NCBI GenBank assembly: GCA_014381945.1
Contig: JACNKQ010000031.1
Location: 1-64,000 of the forward strand
Direction: 5' to 3'
Source of the DNA: Actinomycetota bacterium
GTDB lineage: Bacteria > Actinomycetota > Acidimicrobiia > Acidimicrobiales > MedAcidi-G1
DNA length: 64,000 nt
The position numbers and the translations under genes were made by a program. The stretch's first letter is position 1; each line of letters begins with the position of its first letter. Shown here one piece after another: positions 7,956-16,054 of the stretch. A model generated the notes under the pieces. That model worked only from the letters and a program-made list of their open reading frames with translations, had not been told where the DNA came from and did not search any database.

Positions 7956-8029
7956 GGCGCTTCCCACAGCAGGGGTCGTTCGTGGCGATCGAAACGGAGT
8001 GGACCTGCCTCCACCCCCTCGGGGGCGGG

Positions 8030-8411
<382 letters not shown>

Positions 8412-8418
8412 CCCCTCC

Positions 8419-8447
8419 AGTGTGGCGGGTCAGGGGACCTGGAGCAA
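8419..8447 (-). promoter_or_regulatory. promoter of rnpB (TTGCTC, 17 bp, CACACT)
   Basis: Minus-strand -35 TTGCTC (8447-8442) and -10 CACACT (8424-8419) separated by 17 bases predict a start near 8412, exactly where the RNase P RNA P1 helix begins. Confidence 0.55.
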
Positions 8448-8502
8448 CGGGAACTCGATCACCACGTTTCCGTGGCGAATCGGTCCCCGGCGAAATTGGG
8501 AC

Positions 8503-8531
8503 TTGCAACGTACGTGTGTCCCGACTAGCAC
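8503..8531 (+). promoter_or_regulatory. possible whiB promoter (TTGCAA, 17 bp, TAGCAC)
   Basis: TTGCAA (8503-8508) and TAGCAC (8526-8531) are 17 bases apart and would start transcription within about 4 bases of the ATG at 8542. The -10 lacks the final T, so confidence is modest. Confidence 0.35.
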
Positions 8532-8541
8532 TACGCCGGAG

Positions 8542-8844
8542 ATGCAGACTTCCCGAACCGCCGCCACTTCGTTGTTTCCGCCCACCGGTCGAGCCGGTTG
8601 CAACGACGCGGCGCTGCCGTGGGTGGACCGGAGTGCATGTCGGGGCCTCGACGCCACGATCTTCTACCCGGACCCCGACGACGAGGTGGGTACGGAGCGG
8701 GCACTGGCCGTGTGCGGAGGCTGTGACGTGCAGGAGCACTGTCTCGAACACGCTCTCTCCCTGCGGGAGCACACCGGCATCTGGGGTGGTGCAACCGAGC
8801 GTGATCGTCGACGCATCCTGCGTCGTCGCCGCCGTTCGGCCTGA
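8542..8844 (+). CDS. WhiB-family iron-sulfur transcriptional regulator
   Basis: 100 residues with the four invariant cysteines of the family: Cys33 in ACRGLD, Cys58 and Cys61 in VCGGC, and Cys67 in EHCLEHAL. They bind a redox-sensitive [4Fe-4S] cluster. GIWGG, the turn preceding the basic tail, and the final ERDRRRILRRRRR DNA-binding tail are also present. WhiB proteins partner with the primary sigma factor and control division, redox and stress responses in Actinobacteria, to which they are restricted. The ATG at 8542 is chosen over the long upstream frame, which overlaps rnpB and non-coding sequence. The paralogue (WhiB1, 2, 3 and so on) cannot be assigned by eye. Confidence 0.93.
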   Translation: MQTSRTAATSLFPPTGRAGCNDAALPWVDRSACRGLDATIFYPDPDDEVGTERALAVCGGCDVQEHCLEHALSLREHTGIWGGATERDRRRILRRRRRSA

Positions 8845-8856
8845 GGGTCCATCCAG

Positions 8857-9885
8857 ATGGGACTCCAGGGTCTCGGCGGGTGGCCGGGGCTGCTGAACCG
8901 GCTGTGCGCCGGCGAGGACCTCGGGAGCGACGAAGCCGAAGCGGTCCTCAGCGAGGTCCTCTCCGGTGGCGCCGAGCCCGTCCAGATAGCCGCATTCCTG
9001 GTGGCTCTGAAGGTCAAGGGCGAGACCACTGAGGAGACGGTCGGCCTCGTCCGGGCGATGCTGGCGGCCGCCGAACCCCTGGACCTGCCGGAAGACACGA
9101 TCGACATCGTCGGTACCGGGGGCTCGCCCCGCAGGCGTGAGAAGGCCCTCAACGTCTCGACCATGGCATGTTTCGTGGCTGCCGGAGCGGGTGCCACGGT
9201 GTGCAAGCACGGCAACAGACGGGCCTCGTCGACCTCCGGTGCCTTCGACCTGCTCGACCAGTTGGGGCTCGACATCGACGTCGCTCCCGAGAAGGTGGCG
9301 GAGCAGGTGGCCCTGCACAACCTTGGGTTCGCCTTCGCCCGGACCTTCCACCCGGCCATGCGCTTCGCCGGTCCGGTCCGGGCCGGAATCGGAATCCCCA
9401 CCGTCTTCAACGTGCTGGGGCCCCTCTCGCCTCCAGGTGGCGTGCGGCGCCAGCTCGTCGGATGTGCCGAGCACTCGCTCGGCAACCGCATGATCGAGGT
9501 CTTCCGGGCCACCGGCTCGGTGCACACGTGGGTGGTCACCGGACACGACAACCTCGACGAGATCGCAGTTACAGGTCCGACGAGGGTCCTCGAGCTCCGC
9601 GACGGTGAGATCGGCGAGTTCGAACTCGACCCCTCGGCACACGGGATCACCATCGTTGAACCCGACGACCTGCCCGGAGGCGACCCGGCTGAAAATGCTG
9701 CGATCGCCACCGCATTGTTCGCCGGGGAGGAGCGGGGCCCCGCCCGGGACATCGTCGTGCTGAACGCCGCCGCCGCCCTTGTGGTGGCGGGCGTGGCCGA
9801 CAACCTCGACGCCGGCATCGAGGCCGCAACGGCTTCGATAGACGGCGGTTCGGCTGCGGCTGTTTTGGAGGCACTGCGCGCCTGA
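8857..9885 (+). CDS. trpD: anthranilate phosphoribosyltransferase
   Basis: 342 residues of the nucleoside phosphorylase/TrpD fold. TrpD transfers phosphoribose from PRPP to anthranilate in tryptophan synthesis. Recognisable blocks are DIVGTGGSP with LNVSTMACFV, KHGNRRASSTSG, FHPAMRFAGPVRAGIG and FNVLGPLSPPGG, and the metal-binding Asp-Glu in GHDNLDEIA. The PRPP loop is odd: the usual GTGGD reads GTGGS and is followed by an Arg-rich insertion (SPRRREKALN). Otherwise length and motif order are normal. It starts 12 bases after whiB and is convergent with the nuclease gene, the same pairing as mycobacterial Rv2192c/Rv2191. A TrpD2-type paralogue with another substrate cannot be excluded. Confidence 0.87.
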   Translation: MGLQGLGGWPGLLNRLCAGEDLGSDEAEAVLSEVLSGGAEPVQIAAFLVALKVKGETTEETVGLVRAMLAAAEPLDLPEDTIDIVGTGGSPRRREKALNVSTMACFVAAGAGATVCKHGNRRASSTSGAFDLLDQLGLDIDVAPEKVAEQVALHNLGFAFARTFHPAMRFAGPVRAGIGIPTVFNVLGPLSPPGGVRRQLVGCAEHSLGNRMIEVFRATGSVHTWVVTGHDNLDEIAVTGPTRVLELRDGEIGEFELDPSAHGITIVEPDDLPGGDPAENAAIATALFAGEERGPARDIVVLNAAAALVVAGVADNLDAGIEAATASIDGGSAAAVLEALRA

Positions 9886-9912
9886 CGCGCTCCCGCCGGG
9901 TCGCGGCCATGC

Positions 9913-11616
9913 TCACGTGGCGGGTGATCGGGGCGCAAACCGGGGAATGGGCCGGAGGGGTTCCGCCAGTGGACCTTCGACGTGGAGCGGCTCGAGGCGG
10001 TGGGCCTCCCGCTCGAACCAGGTTGCCACGCAGTTCAGCTCATCGGCCTCGTCCCGGGTGACGGGCCCCACCGGTGGCGCAACTTCGTCGAAGGTGGGCT
10101 CGTCGACTGGATCCGGTTCTCCGTCGCTCCAGGTCCGGTGCAACCTTCCGTTGATGACCTCGGCAATTCCGTGTCCGACTATCCGGACCCGGACCCGGCC
10201 GGCGTTCCGGAGGATGTCGATGCGGCGCTGGCGTAGGAGGGTGCTAGCCAGTGCCTCGGCGCCATTGCGGGCGTCGGCAGCCTCCTCGAAGCGCTCAGCG
10301 GCCGCCAACCCCTGCATCCGTTCCGCGAGGGGTCGGAGCAGCAGTTGGGGCTCGCCGGTGAGGCCCCGGTATGCGAGGTCCGCGATGTCGGCATAGTCCG
10401 ACTCGTCGATCGATCCGGAGCAGGGGCATGCGGCTGCCCCCAACTGGGCCGCCGTGCAGGGCGAGGTGCTGGATGAGGTGCTGCGATCCCTGGGGACACG
10501 CCCCGTGCAGCGCCGCAGCGGGACGACCGAGTGGATCGCCCCGATCACCTGCCGGGCGAACGAGGTGGATCGGACGGGACCTATGTAGAGGGCGCCGTCG
10601 TCCCTGACCACGCGTGCCACTGCCAGTCGGGGGAAGGCCTCCCCGAGCGTGAGCTTGAGGTAGACGTAGCGTCCGCTGCCGGTCCCCTGGCGGTTGTAGC
10701 GGGGCTGGTGCCGGTGGATGAGCCGGATCTCGATGACCGCAGCCTCGAGCGGGCTCGAGCACACCTGGTGGTCGATGCGTTGGGTCTCGCGTAGAAGGCG
10801 CTGGACCTTGCGGCGTCCGTCGGTCGAGAAGTAGCTGCGGACACGGGACCGCAGGTTGGTGGCCTTGCCGACATAGAGGACGTCGCCACGACGGTCGCGG
10901 AAGATGTAGACGCCCGGCAGGCGGGGGAGGGTCTCGGTGAGGGGCAGCTTTCCGGCTTCGGCATGGCCCGCCATGGTCGGCAGGACCAGGAGGTCGTCGA
11001 GGCCGGTGACCCCGAGCGTCGCCGCCCGCTCGATCAGGAGGTGCAGCAGTTCGCCGGTGGCGAGGGCGTCATCGAGGGCACGGTGGTTGGGGGAGTGGTC
11101 GAGGCGCAGGTGCCTGGCGAGGGTGCCGAGCTTGCAGTCGGGGACCTGGTCGCGCACGAGGCGGCGTGCCAGTGCACACGTGTCGACGGATCTGTTGGTG
11201 AGGGGCGGCCGGTCGGCCCGCTCGAGCGCAGCCCGCAGGAAGGAGAGGTCGAAGCGGACGTTGTGGCCGACGATGACCGAATCGCCGACGAACTCGAGGA
11301 GGGTGGGCAACACGGCGTCGATCAGGGGAGCGTCGTGCACCATCGCCTCGGTGATTCCGGTCAGCACCGTGATGCGGGGTGGGATGCCGCAGCCCGGATC
11401 GACCAGCGTCTGGAAGGTGCCGAGACAGGCCCCTCCCCGGAGCTTGACGGCGCCGATCTCGGTGATTGCACACGTGGCCGGGGAGGTGCCGGTGGTTTCG
11501 AGGTCGATTACGCAGAAGGTGACGTCGGAAAGCGGCGTTCCGAGGTCGTCGAGGGAGCGCTGGAGGGGCGGGGCACGGGTGGTTTCGCGGGTGGTTTTGC
11601 GGGCGGAAACAGGCAT
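9913..11616 (-). CDS. DEDDh 3'-5' exonuclease fused to UvrC-like GIY-YIG endonuclease domain
   Basis: 567 residues. An N-terminal DnaQ/epsilon-type exonuclease (about 20-190) has VIDLETTGTSP, HNVRFDLSF and HRALDDALATG, the Asp-Glu-Asp-His-Asp metal ligands. A GIY-YIG nuclease follows from about residue 210: LPGVYIFRDRRGDVLYVGKA, then LRSRVRSYF. The remainder resembles the N-terminal half of UvrC and the Cho endonuclease. The same fusion is known in mycobacteria (Rv2191). It probably processes damaged DNA, cutting near a lesion and trimming. The ATG at 11616 is chosen because the upstream frame start (TTG 11652) is itself the -35 hexamer of a promoter carrying a LexA-type box, so the protein is probably SOS induced. 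Confidence 0.88.
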   Translation of the reverse strand: MPVSARKTTRETTRAPPLQRSLDDLGTPLSDVTFCVIDLETTGTSPATCAITEIGAVKLRGGACLGTFQTLVDPGCGIPPRITVLTGITEAMVHDAPLIDAVLPTLLEFVGDSVIVGHNVRFDLSFLRAALERADRPPLTNRSVDTCALARRLVRDQVPDCKLGTLARHLRLDHSPNHRALDDALATGELLHLLIERAATLGVTGLDDLLVLPTMAGHAEAGKLPLTETLPRLPGVYIFRDRRGDVLYVGKATNLRSRVRSYFSTDGRRKVQRLLRETQRIDHQVCSSPLEAAVIEIRLIHRHQPRYNRQGTGSGRYVYLKLTLGEAFPRLAVARVVRDDGALYIGPVRSTSFARQVIGAIHSVVPLRRCTGRVPRDRSTSSSTSPCTAAQLGAAACPCSGSIDESDYADIADLAYRGLTGEPQLLLRPLAERMQGLAAAERFEEAADARNGAEALASTLLRQRRIDILRNAGRVRVRIVGHGIAEVINGRLHRTWSDGEPDPVDEPTFDEVAPPVGPVTRDEADELNCVATWFEREAHRLEPLHVEGPLAEPLRPIPRFAPRSPAT

Positions 11617-11623
11617 CCCTACC

Positions 11624-11652
11624 AGTAAATCGAACATGTGTTCGTCTGTCAA
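11624..11652 (-). promoter_or_regulatory. SOS-type promoter: TTGACA, 17 bp, TTTACT with an embedded LexA box
   Basis: Minus-strand -35 TTGACA (11652-11647) and -10 TTTACT (11629-11624) with a 17-bp spacer. The spacer is filled by CGAACATGTGTTCG (11631-11644 on the plus strand), a match to the Gram-positive/actinobacterial LexA box CGAAC-N4-GTTCG. The -10 ends 7 bases before the ATG at 11616, so the message is probably leaderless. Confidence 0.85.
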
Positions 11653-11699
11653 GCGTGGTTTCCCGAAGGGCTGTCACATCCCATCGCGATAATGTCGCC

Positions 11700-11921
11700 A
11701 TGGAAAATCCACGAATACCTGAACCATTCCCCCAGACCATGGTGATCGACTGCGCCACCTGCAGTGAGCAGCACACCGCCACCTGCGACGACTGCGTCGT
11801 GACCTTCCTGCTGGGTCGTCGGCCGGGCGAGGCCGTCGTGATCGACCTGGCGGAACACCGCAGCCTCCGCATCCTCGCCGACGCCGGTCTGGCGCCGCCG
11901 TTGCGGCACAGCGCCGACTGA
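11700..11921 (+). CDS. small Cys-rich conserved protein, function unknown
   Basis: 73 residues. Two cysteine pairs, CATC and CDDC, flank SEQHTAT near the N-terminus and could bind a metal; the rest is a short alpha/beta segment, VVTFLLGRRPGEAVVIDLAEHR. No catalytic motif is seen. The ATG at 11700 follows a GATAAT hexamer by 6 bases, consistent with a leaderless start; the open frame begins 15 codons earlier without support. It is divergent from the SOS-controlled nuclease, with about 80 bases between the two starts, and could share regulation from that intergenic space. Confidence 0.65.
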   Translation: MENPRIPEPFPQTMVIDCATCSEQHTATCDDCVVTFLLGRRPGEAVVIDLAEHRSLRILADAGLAPPLRHSAD

Positions 11922-11964
11922 CCCGGGGCGCCTCTTCGGGCCCGATACCTGCGACGATGGCGCC

Positions 11965-13044
11965 ATGGATCAGGGAGCGCCGCCGGGATCGATGACAGAA
12001 CCTGCTGTGCTGGCCGACGAACTGTGCGAGTTGGGCCGTCGGTCCGGTCTCGATGCTGTGGGCATCGCCGACGCCTCGCCGTTCATCGAAACCCGGCGCC
12101 ACCTCCTCGAACGTAGGGACCGCGGCCTCGCTGCCGACATGCAGTTCACCTACCGCAACCCCGAACGCTCCACCGACCCGCAACGCACGCTGCCCGGCGC
12201 ACGCTCCCTCGTGGTCGGCGCCCTGCGCATTCCGGCGCCACGGCTGGCTGCGCCCGCACCCGACGAGGCCCGCGTCGCCGCCTACGCACGCGCAGACCAC
12301 TACGGGGAACTGAGGCGCTCGCTCGAAACAATCGCCGATCGGATCCGGGAGCGTGGCTGGCATGCCCGGGTGGTCGCCGACGACAACGCCCTGGTCGACC
12401 GGGAGGCCGCCGTTCGGGCCGGCATCGGCTGGTACGGCAAGAATGCCAACGTCCTGCTTCCCGGACGCGGAAGCTGGTTCGTCCTGGGTTCTGTCGTCAC
12501 CGATGCCCGGCTGCCCGCATCTACCGAGACCGTCCGTGACGGCTGCGGAACCTGCGACCGCTGCATCACCGGTTGTCCGACAGGCGCCATCATCGAACCG
12601 GGAGTCGTCGACGCACGCCGTTGCCTGGCCTGGTTGGTACAGGCACCGGGGTCGATTCCGGTCGAGTTCCGGCGGGCGGTCGGTGATCGCCTCTACGGCT
12701 GCGACGACTGCCAGGAGGTATGCCCTGTCGGTCGTGCTGAACGCGACGGCGACCCCGACTCGGGGGCAGGTGCCAACGAGTCGGCCGCATGGATCCTCGG
12801 GGCGTCCGACCCCGACCTCCTGGACCGCTTCGGCCGCTGGTACATAGCCGAGCGCGACCCCGGGTACCTGCGCAGGAATGCACTCATCGTGCTCGGCAAC
12901 GCGGTGGACGGATCCCCGGAAATCGACGCCCTGCTCCACGGCTACACAGCGTCCCCGGACCCGATGCTCCGGGAACACGCCGAGTGGGCCATCCTGAACC
13001 GCTCCCGGGCCACCCAGCCTTGCACCAGGATCGCTACGCCGTGA
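11965..13044 (+). CDS. queG: epoxyqueuosine reductase
   Basis: 359 residues. QueG is a cobalamin- and iron-sulfur-dependent enzyme that reduces epoxyqueuosine to queuosine at the wobble base of GUN-anticodon tRNAs. Two ferredoxin-like clusters are visible: CGTCDRCITGCPTGA and CDDCQEVCPVG. The N-terminal half has the family residues around AVGIADASPF and the conserved GIGWYGKNANVLLP. A C-terminal HEAT-like segment, YLRRNALIVLGN, completes the family layout. The start is uncertain: ATG 11965, or ATG 11992 nine codons later. The gene overlaps the following glycosyltransferase gene by 4 bases. No other queuosine genes are in the window, so the organism may salvage the precursor or encode them elsewhere. 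Confidence 0.9.
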   Translation: MDQGAPPGSMTEPAVLADELCELGRRSGLDAVGIADASPFIETRRHLLERRDRGLAADMQFTYRNPERSTDPQRTLPGARSLVVGALRIPAPRLAAPAPDEARVAAYARADHYGELRRSLETIADRIRERGWHARVVADDNALVDREAAVRAGIGWYGKNANVLLPGRGSWFVLGSVVTDARLPASTETVRDGCGTCDRCITGCPTGAIIEPGVVDARRCLAWLVQAPGSIPVEFRRAVGDRLYGCDDCQEVCPVGRAERDGDPDSGAGANESAAWILGASDPDLLDRFGRWYIAERDPGYLRRNALIVLGNAVDGSPEIDALLHGYTASPDPMLREHAEWAILNRSRATQPCTRIATP

Positions 13045-14177
13045 GATCCCACCTGCTGGTCACCAACGACTTCCCACCCAAGGTGGGAGGCATCCAGTCC
13101 TACCTCTGGGAACTGTGGCGCCGCCTTCCCGCCGAGGACGTGGCCGTCCACACCACCCCCCACGAAGGGGCGGCGGCGTTCGATGCCGGGCAGCGGTTCG
13201 CCATCACCCGCTCGCGGGAACCGTGGCTGCTTCCGTACCCGTGGCTGTCGCGACGTGTGGACCGACTTGCCCGGGAGCATGCTGCCGAACTGGTGGTCTG
13301 GGATCCGGCGATTCCCGTAGGCCTCACCGCCCCACGTGTCGAAATGCCGTACGCCGTCGTCCTGCATGGCGCCGAGGTCACGATTCCGGGCAGGTTGCCA
13401 ATCCTGCGGCCCCTTCTGGGGCGCGTCCTGCGTGGTGCATCGCTGGTCATCAGCGCCGGCGGCTATCCCGCGGCCGAAGCCGAGCGAGCCGCCGGTGGAC
13501 CCCTGCCGAGCCTCATGGTTCCGCCTGGCGTCAACACCGACCGATTCGTTCCACTCGATGGGGGCGAACGGGCGTCGGTGCGCCGCCAACTCGGCCTGCC
13601 GGTCGATGCTGCCCTGGTGGTCAGCGTCAGTCGGCTCGTCCCCCGAAAGGGCATGGACACCCTGGTCCGAGCGGTGGCCCGCCTTGCCATCAGCGAGCCG
13701 GACGTGGTCCTGGCGATAGCCGGAGCGGGTCGTGAGCGTGCCCGTCTCGAGGCGCTCATCGAGCGCACCGGCGCTCCGGCGTTCCTGCTCGGACGGGTCG
13801 AGGAACGCCTCCTGCCCGGCCTCTACGGGGCAGGCGACGTGTTCGCATTGCCCTGCCGCACACGCCTCGGTGGCCTCGAGCAGGAGGGGTTCGGCATCGT
13901 CTTTCTGGAAGCGGCCGCCGCCGGTGTACCTCAGGTGGCCGGCCGCAGCGGGGGAGCGGCAGAAGCAGTCGAACATGGGAGGACGGGCCTCGTCGTGGAC
14001 GACCCGGACGACATTGTGGCCGTTGCCGAGGCGATCGGCGGATTGCTCTCCGACGAGGATCGCCGCAGGTCGATGGCGAAGGCCGGGCGGCTCCGTGCTG
14101 AGAGCGAGTTCTCCTATGACGTGCTGGCCGACCGCCTTCGGGAGGGCATCGACGCAGCAGTTCTTCGCCCCGCCTGA
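13041..14177 (+). CDS. GT4 glycosyltransferase, PimB-like mannosyltransferase
   Basis: 378 residues with a GT-B fold. The N-terminal domain starts LLVTNDFPPKVGGIQSYLWEL, the opening typical of GDP-mannose-dependent phosphatidylinositol-mannoside transferases. The C-terminal Rossmann domain has VSVSRLVPRKGMDTL and the donor-binding EX7E region in EQEGFGIVFLEAAAAG. Mycobacterial PimB' (Rv2188c) adds a second mannose to PIM1 at the inner membrane and lies in a similar neighbourhood with a SRPBCC gene and the DEDDh/GIY-YIG gene. The GTG start overlaps the queG stop (GTGA). The family is certain; acceptor specificity is inferred from synteny and similarity. Confidence 0.83.
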   Translation: MRSHLLVTNDFPPKVGGIQSYLWELWRRLPAEDVAVHTTPHEGAAAFDAGQRFAITRSREPWLLPYPWLSRRVDRLAREHAAELVVWDPAIPVGLTAPRVEMPYAVVLHGAEVTIPGRLPILRPLLGRVLRGASLVISAGGYPAAEAERAAGGPLPSLMVPPGVNTDRFVPLDGGERASVRRQLGLPVDAALVVSVSRLVPRKGMDTLVRAVARLAISEPDVVLAIAGAGRERARLEALIERTGAPAFLLGRVEERLLPGLYGAGDVFALPCRTRLGGLEQEGFGIVFLEAAAAGVPQVAGRSGGAAEAVEHGRTGLVVDDPDDIVAVAEAIGGLLSDEDRRRSMAKAGRLRAESEFSYDVLADRLREGIDAAVLRPA

Positions 14178-14238
14178 TGAGCCTCTCTCTACGATGAGGT
14201 ACCGCCCATGCCTCACGCGGTCCGGTGACGTGCTCGGG

Positions 14239-14244
14239 TAGTGT
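14239..14244 (+). promoter_or_regulatory. -10 element TAGTGT for the SRPBCC gene
   Basis: TAGTGT ends 8 bases before ATG 14253. The upstream in-frame GTG (14241) lies inside this hexamer and is therefore an unlikely start. Confidence 0.45.
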
Positions 14245-14252
14245 CGGAGGCG

Positions 14253-14711
14253 ATGAGCGACCATGCCAGCCAACACACCCACATCCAGGCTCCACCTGAA
14301 CTGTGCTTCGCCACGGTGCTCGACGTCGGGCGGTACCCCGAATGGGCCGTCGACATCAAGGAGGCGAACGTCCTCGTCTTTGATGAGGAAGGCAGGGCCG
14401 GCGACGTTCAGTTCCGGGCGGCTGCGATGGGACGCAGCAGCAGTTACACGCTGCGCTACACCTACGGCTCCAACCCGCTGCGCGTGTCCTGGCGCCTGAT
14501 CGAGGGCGACGTGATGCGTCGCATGAGCGGCGAATACGAGTTCGTCCCAGTGGAGGGCGATCCCAACGCCACCCAGATCCACTACGACCTCGACGTCGAC
14601 CTCCTGGTCCGACTGCCCGGCTTCGTGAAGCGCCGCCTCGAGGCCAAGATCGTGCACACGGCGATCGACGACCTCAAGGCCCATATCGAGGCGCTGTCCG
14701 CCCGGCACTGA
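14253..14711 (+). CDS. SRPBCC-fold protein (polyketide cyclase/START-like)
   Basis: 152 residues of the SRPBCC ligand-binding fold: N-terminal strand and helix around HIQAPPELCFATVLDVGRYP, central WAVDIKEANVL, and a long C-terminal helix ending LKAHIEALSARH. Such proteins bind lipids or hydrophobic ligands in a deep cavity. Mycobacterial TB16.3 (Rv2185c) occupies the same position next to pimB', suggesting a role linked to envelope lipids, but no ligand is known. A GGAGG lies only two bases before the ATG, so leaderless initiation from TAGTGT (14239-14244) is a good alternative. Confidence 0.8.
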   Translation: MSDHASQHTHIQAPPELCFATVLDVGRYPEWAVDIKEANVLVFDEEGRAGDVQFRAAAMGRSSSYTLRYTYGSNPLRVSWRLIEGDVMRRMSGEYEFVPVEGDPNATQIHYDLDVDLLVRLPGFVKRRLEAKIVHTAIDDLKAHIEALSARH

Positions 14712-14765
14712 ACATCGGGGCCCCATAGCCCGAACAACCCCGGGATCCGCCCCCACCGTGCCGGG

Positions 14766-14771
14766 TACGCT
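14766..14771 (+). promoter_or_regulatory. -10 element TACGCT before the aminotransferase remnant
   Basis: TACGCT ends 8 bases before the ATG at 14780. The hexamer is identical to those before sepF and divIVA, so the remnant retains a plausible leaderless promoter, which may now also drive pfkA. Confidence 0.45.
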
Positions 14772-14779
14772 CAACGCCG

Positions 14780-14998
14780 ATGGAGTATCGGCGCATCACC
14801 GCACTACCTCCCTACGTATTCACGATCATCGACACGCTCAAGGTAGAGGCGCGGCGGGCCGGCAGGGATGTCATCGACCTCGGCGTCGGCTTCGGCCCAG
14901 GCGGGGAGGGCCATGTCCGGTTCGCCCTCATCGAAAACGAACAGCGGATCGCCCAGGCTGTGCGTAGCCTGCGCGGCTGCCTTGATCGCCTTGGCTGA
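14780..14998 (+). pseudogene. internally deleted class I/II aminotransferase (AlaA/DapL-like) remnant
   Basis: A 72-codon frame that joins two ends of a normally roughly 400-residue PLP aminotransferase. Residues 1-36 (RRITALPPYVFTIIDTLK, then ARRAGRDVIDLG) match the N-terminus of this family. Residues from about 37 (GFGPGGEGHVRFALIENEQR, then AVRSLRGCL) match its C-terminus. The PLP lysine, substrate loops and dimer core are absent. The junction lies in GVGFG, a motif that could occur near both ends (LG-G in the N-terminal part, PGVGFGP in the C-terminal part), suggesting deletion across a short homology. The frame and promoter are intact, so either the deletion is recent, the mini-protein is retained, or the assembly collapsed. 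Loss of about 330 codons is inferred from family length. Confidence 0.8.
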
Positions 14999-15010
14999 GG
15001 AGGAGCAGAC

Positions 15011-16039
15011 GTGCGCATCGGAATTCTGACCGGAGGAGGTGACTGTCCGGGTCTCAACGCCGTCATCCGGGCTGTCGTCAGGCGCGTCGAACGGGGTCAT
15101 GCCGGAACCGTTCTCGGCTTTCGCGATGGATGGAACGGTCTCATCGAGGACGATGCCGTCGACCTGGACGTGGAGGCCTGCCGGGGGTTGTTGCCGCGTG
15201 GAGGGACCGTGCTGGGCACTTCGCGGATTCAGCCGTTCGGGGTGGATGGGGGGGTCGATGCTTGCCGGAACACGCTCGAGGTACGGGATGTCTCGGCGCT
15301 CGTGGTCGTCGGCGGCGAGGGGACCCTCTCGTGCGCTCTCGAGATGCACAGCGAGGGGTTTCCTGTAGTGGGGGTGCCAAAGACGATCGACAACGACATT
15401 GCCGGAACCGAGATGACCTTCGGCTTCGAGACTGCCGTTGAGATCGCAACCGAGGCGATTGATCGACTACACACGACAGCCGAGTCGCACGATCGGGTCA
15501 TGGTCGTCGAGGTGATGGGCCGCCACGCCGGACACATCGCCGCCTGGGCGGGCCTTGCGGGTGGCGCCACGGTCACGCTTGTCCCCGAGGAACCCTTCGA
15601 CATCGAGGATGTCTGCGAGCGGGTTCGGCGCCGTCATGACCGTGGACGCTATGCATCGATTGTCGTCGTCGCCGAGGGAGCGCTTCCGGTCGAGGGAACG
15701 ATTGCCATGCCCGAACCCGAACACGACCGCTTCGGACATGTTCGGCTCGGAGGGATCGCCCATCCGATCGCCGCGGAGATCCGAGCCCGCACCGGCTTCG
15801 AGACCCGGGTCACGATCCTCGGCCACGTCCAGCGGGGCGGCACGCCCACAGCGTTTGATCGGGTGCTGGCCACCCGCCTGGGCGTGGCAGCCGCCGACGC
15901 TGCCGTCGAGGGAGACTTCGGAACCATGTCGGCGCTACGTGGAGGCGACATCGTGAGGATCCCGCTCGAGGAGGCGGTGGGACACCTCAAGGTACTGGAC
16001 GACGACCTGTGGCAGACCGCCAGCGTGTTCTTCGCCTGA
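15011..16039 (+). CDS. pfkA: 6-phosphofructokinase
   Basis: 342 residues. It phosphorylates fructose 6-phosphate at C1 in glycolysis. Motifs in order: TGGGDCPGLNAVIR (phosphoryl donor loop), VVVGGEGTLSCALEM, VPKTIDNDIAGTEMTFGF (catalytic Asp in TIDND), EVMGRHAGHIA, and GHVQRGGTPTAFDR. The donor loop GGEGT keeps Gly at the position that is Asp in PPi-dependent enzymes, whereas VPKTIDND has the Lys of the PPi/mixed-substrate group; this combination fits the group III actinobacterial and Amycolatopsis-type enzymes. GTG start at 15011 with AGGAGGAG about 8 bases upstream. It lies 12 bases after the aminotransferase remnant and is convergent with the lipoprotein gene. Confidence 0.92.
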   Translation: MRIGILTGGGDCPGLNAVIRAVVRRVERGHAGTVLGFRDGWNGLIEDDAVDLDVEACRGLLPRGGTVLGTSRIQPFGVDGGVDACRNTLEVRDVSALVVVGGEGTLSCALEMHSEGFPVVGVPKTIDNDIAGTEMTFGFETAVEIATEAIDRLHTTAESHDRVMVVEVMGRHAGHIAAWAGLAGGATVTLVPEEPFDIEDVCERVRRRHDRGRYASIVVVAEGALPVEGTIAMPEPEHDRFGHVRLGGIAHPIAAEIRARTGFETRVTILGHVQRGGTPTAFDRVLATRLGVAAADAAVEGDFGTMSALRGGDIVRIPLEEAVGHLKVLDDDLWQTASVFFA

Positions 16040-16054
16040 CCCCCGCTACCCGGA

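Noticed and set aside
11617-11652. Upstream TTG start for the DEDDh/GIY-YIG nuclease
   Set aside because: The TTG is part of the -35 TTGACA and the intervening codons cover the LexA box and -10; ATG 11616 is better supported.
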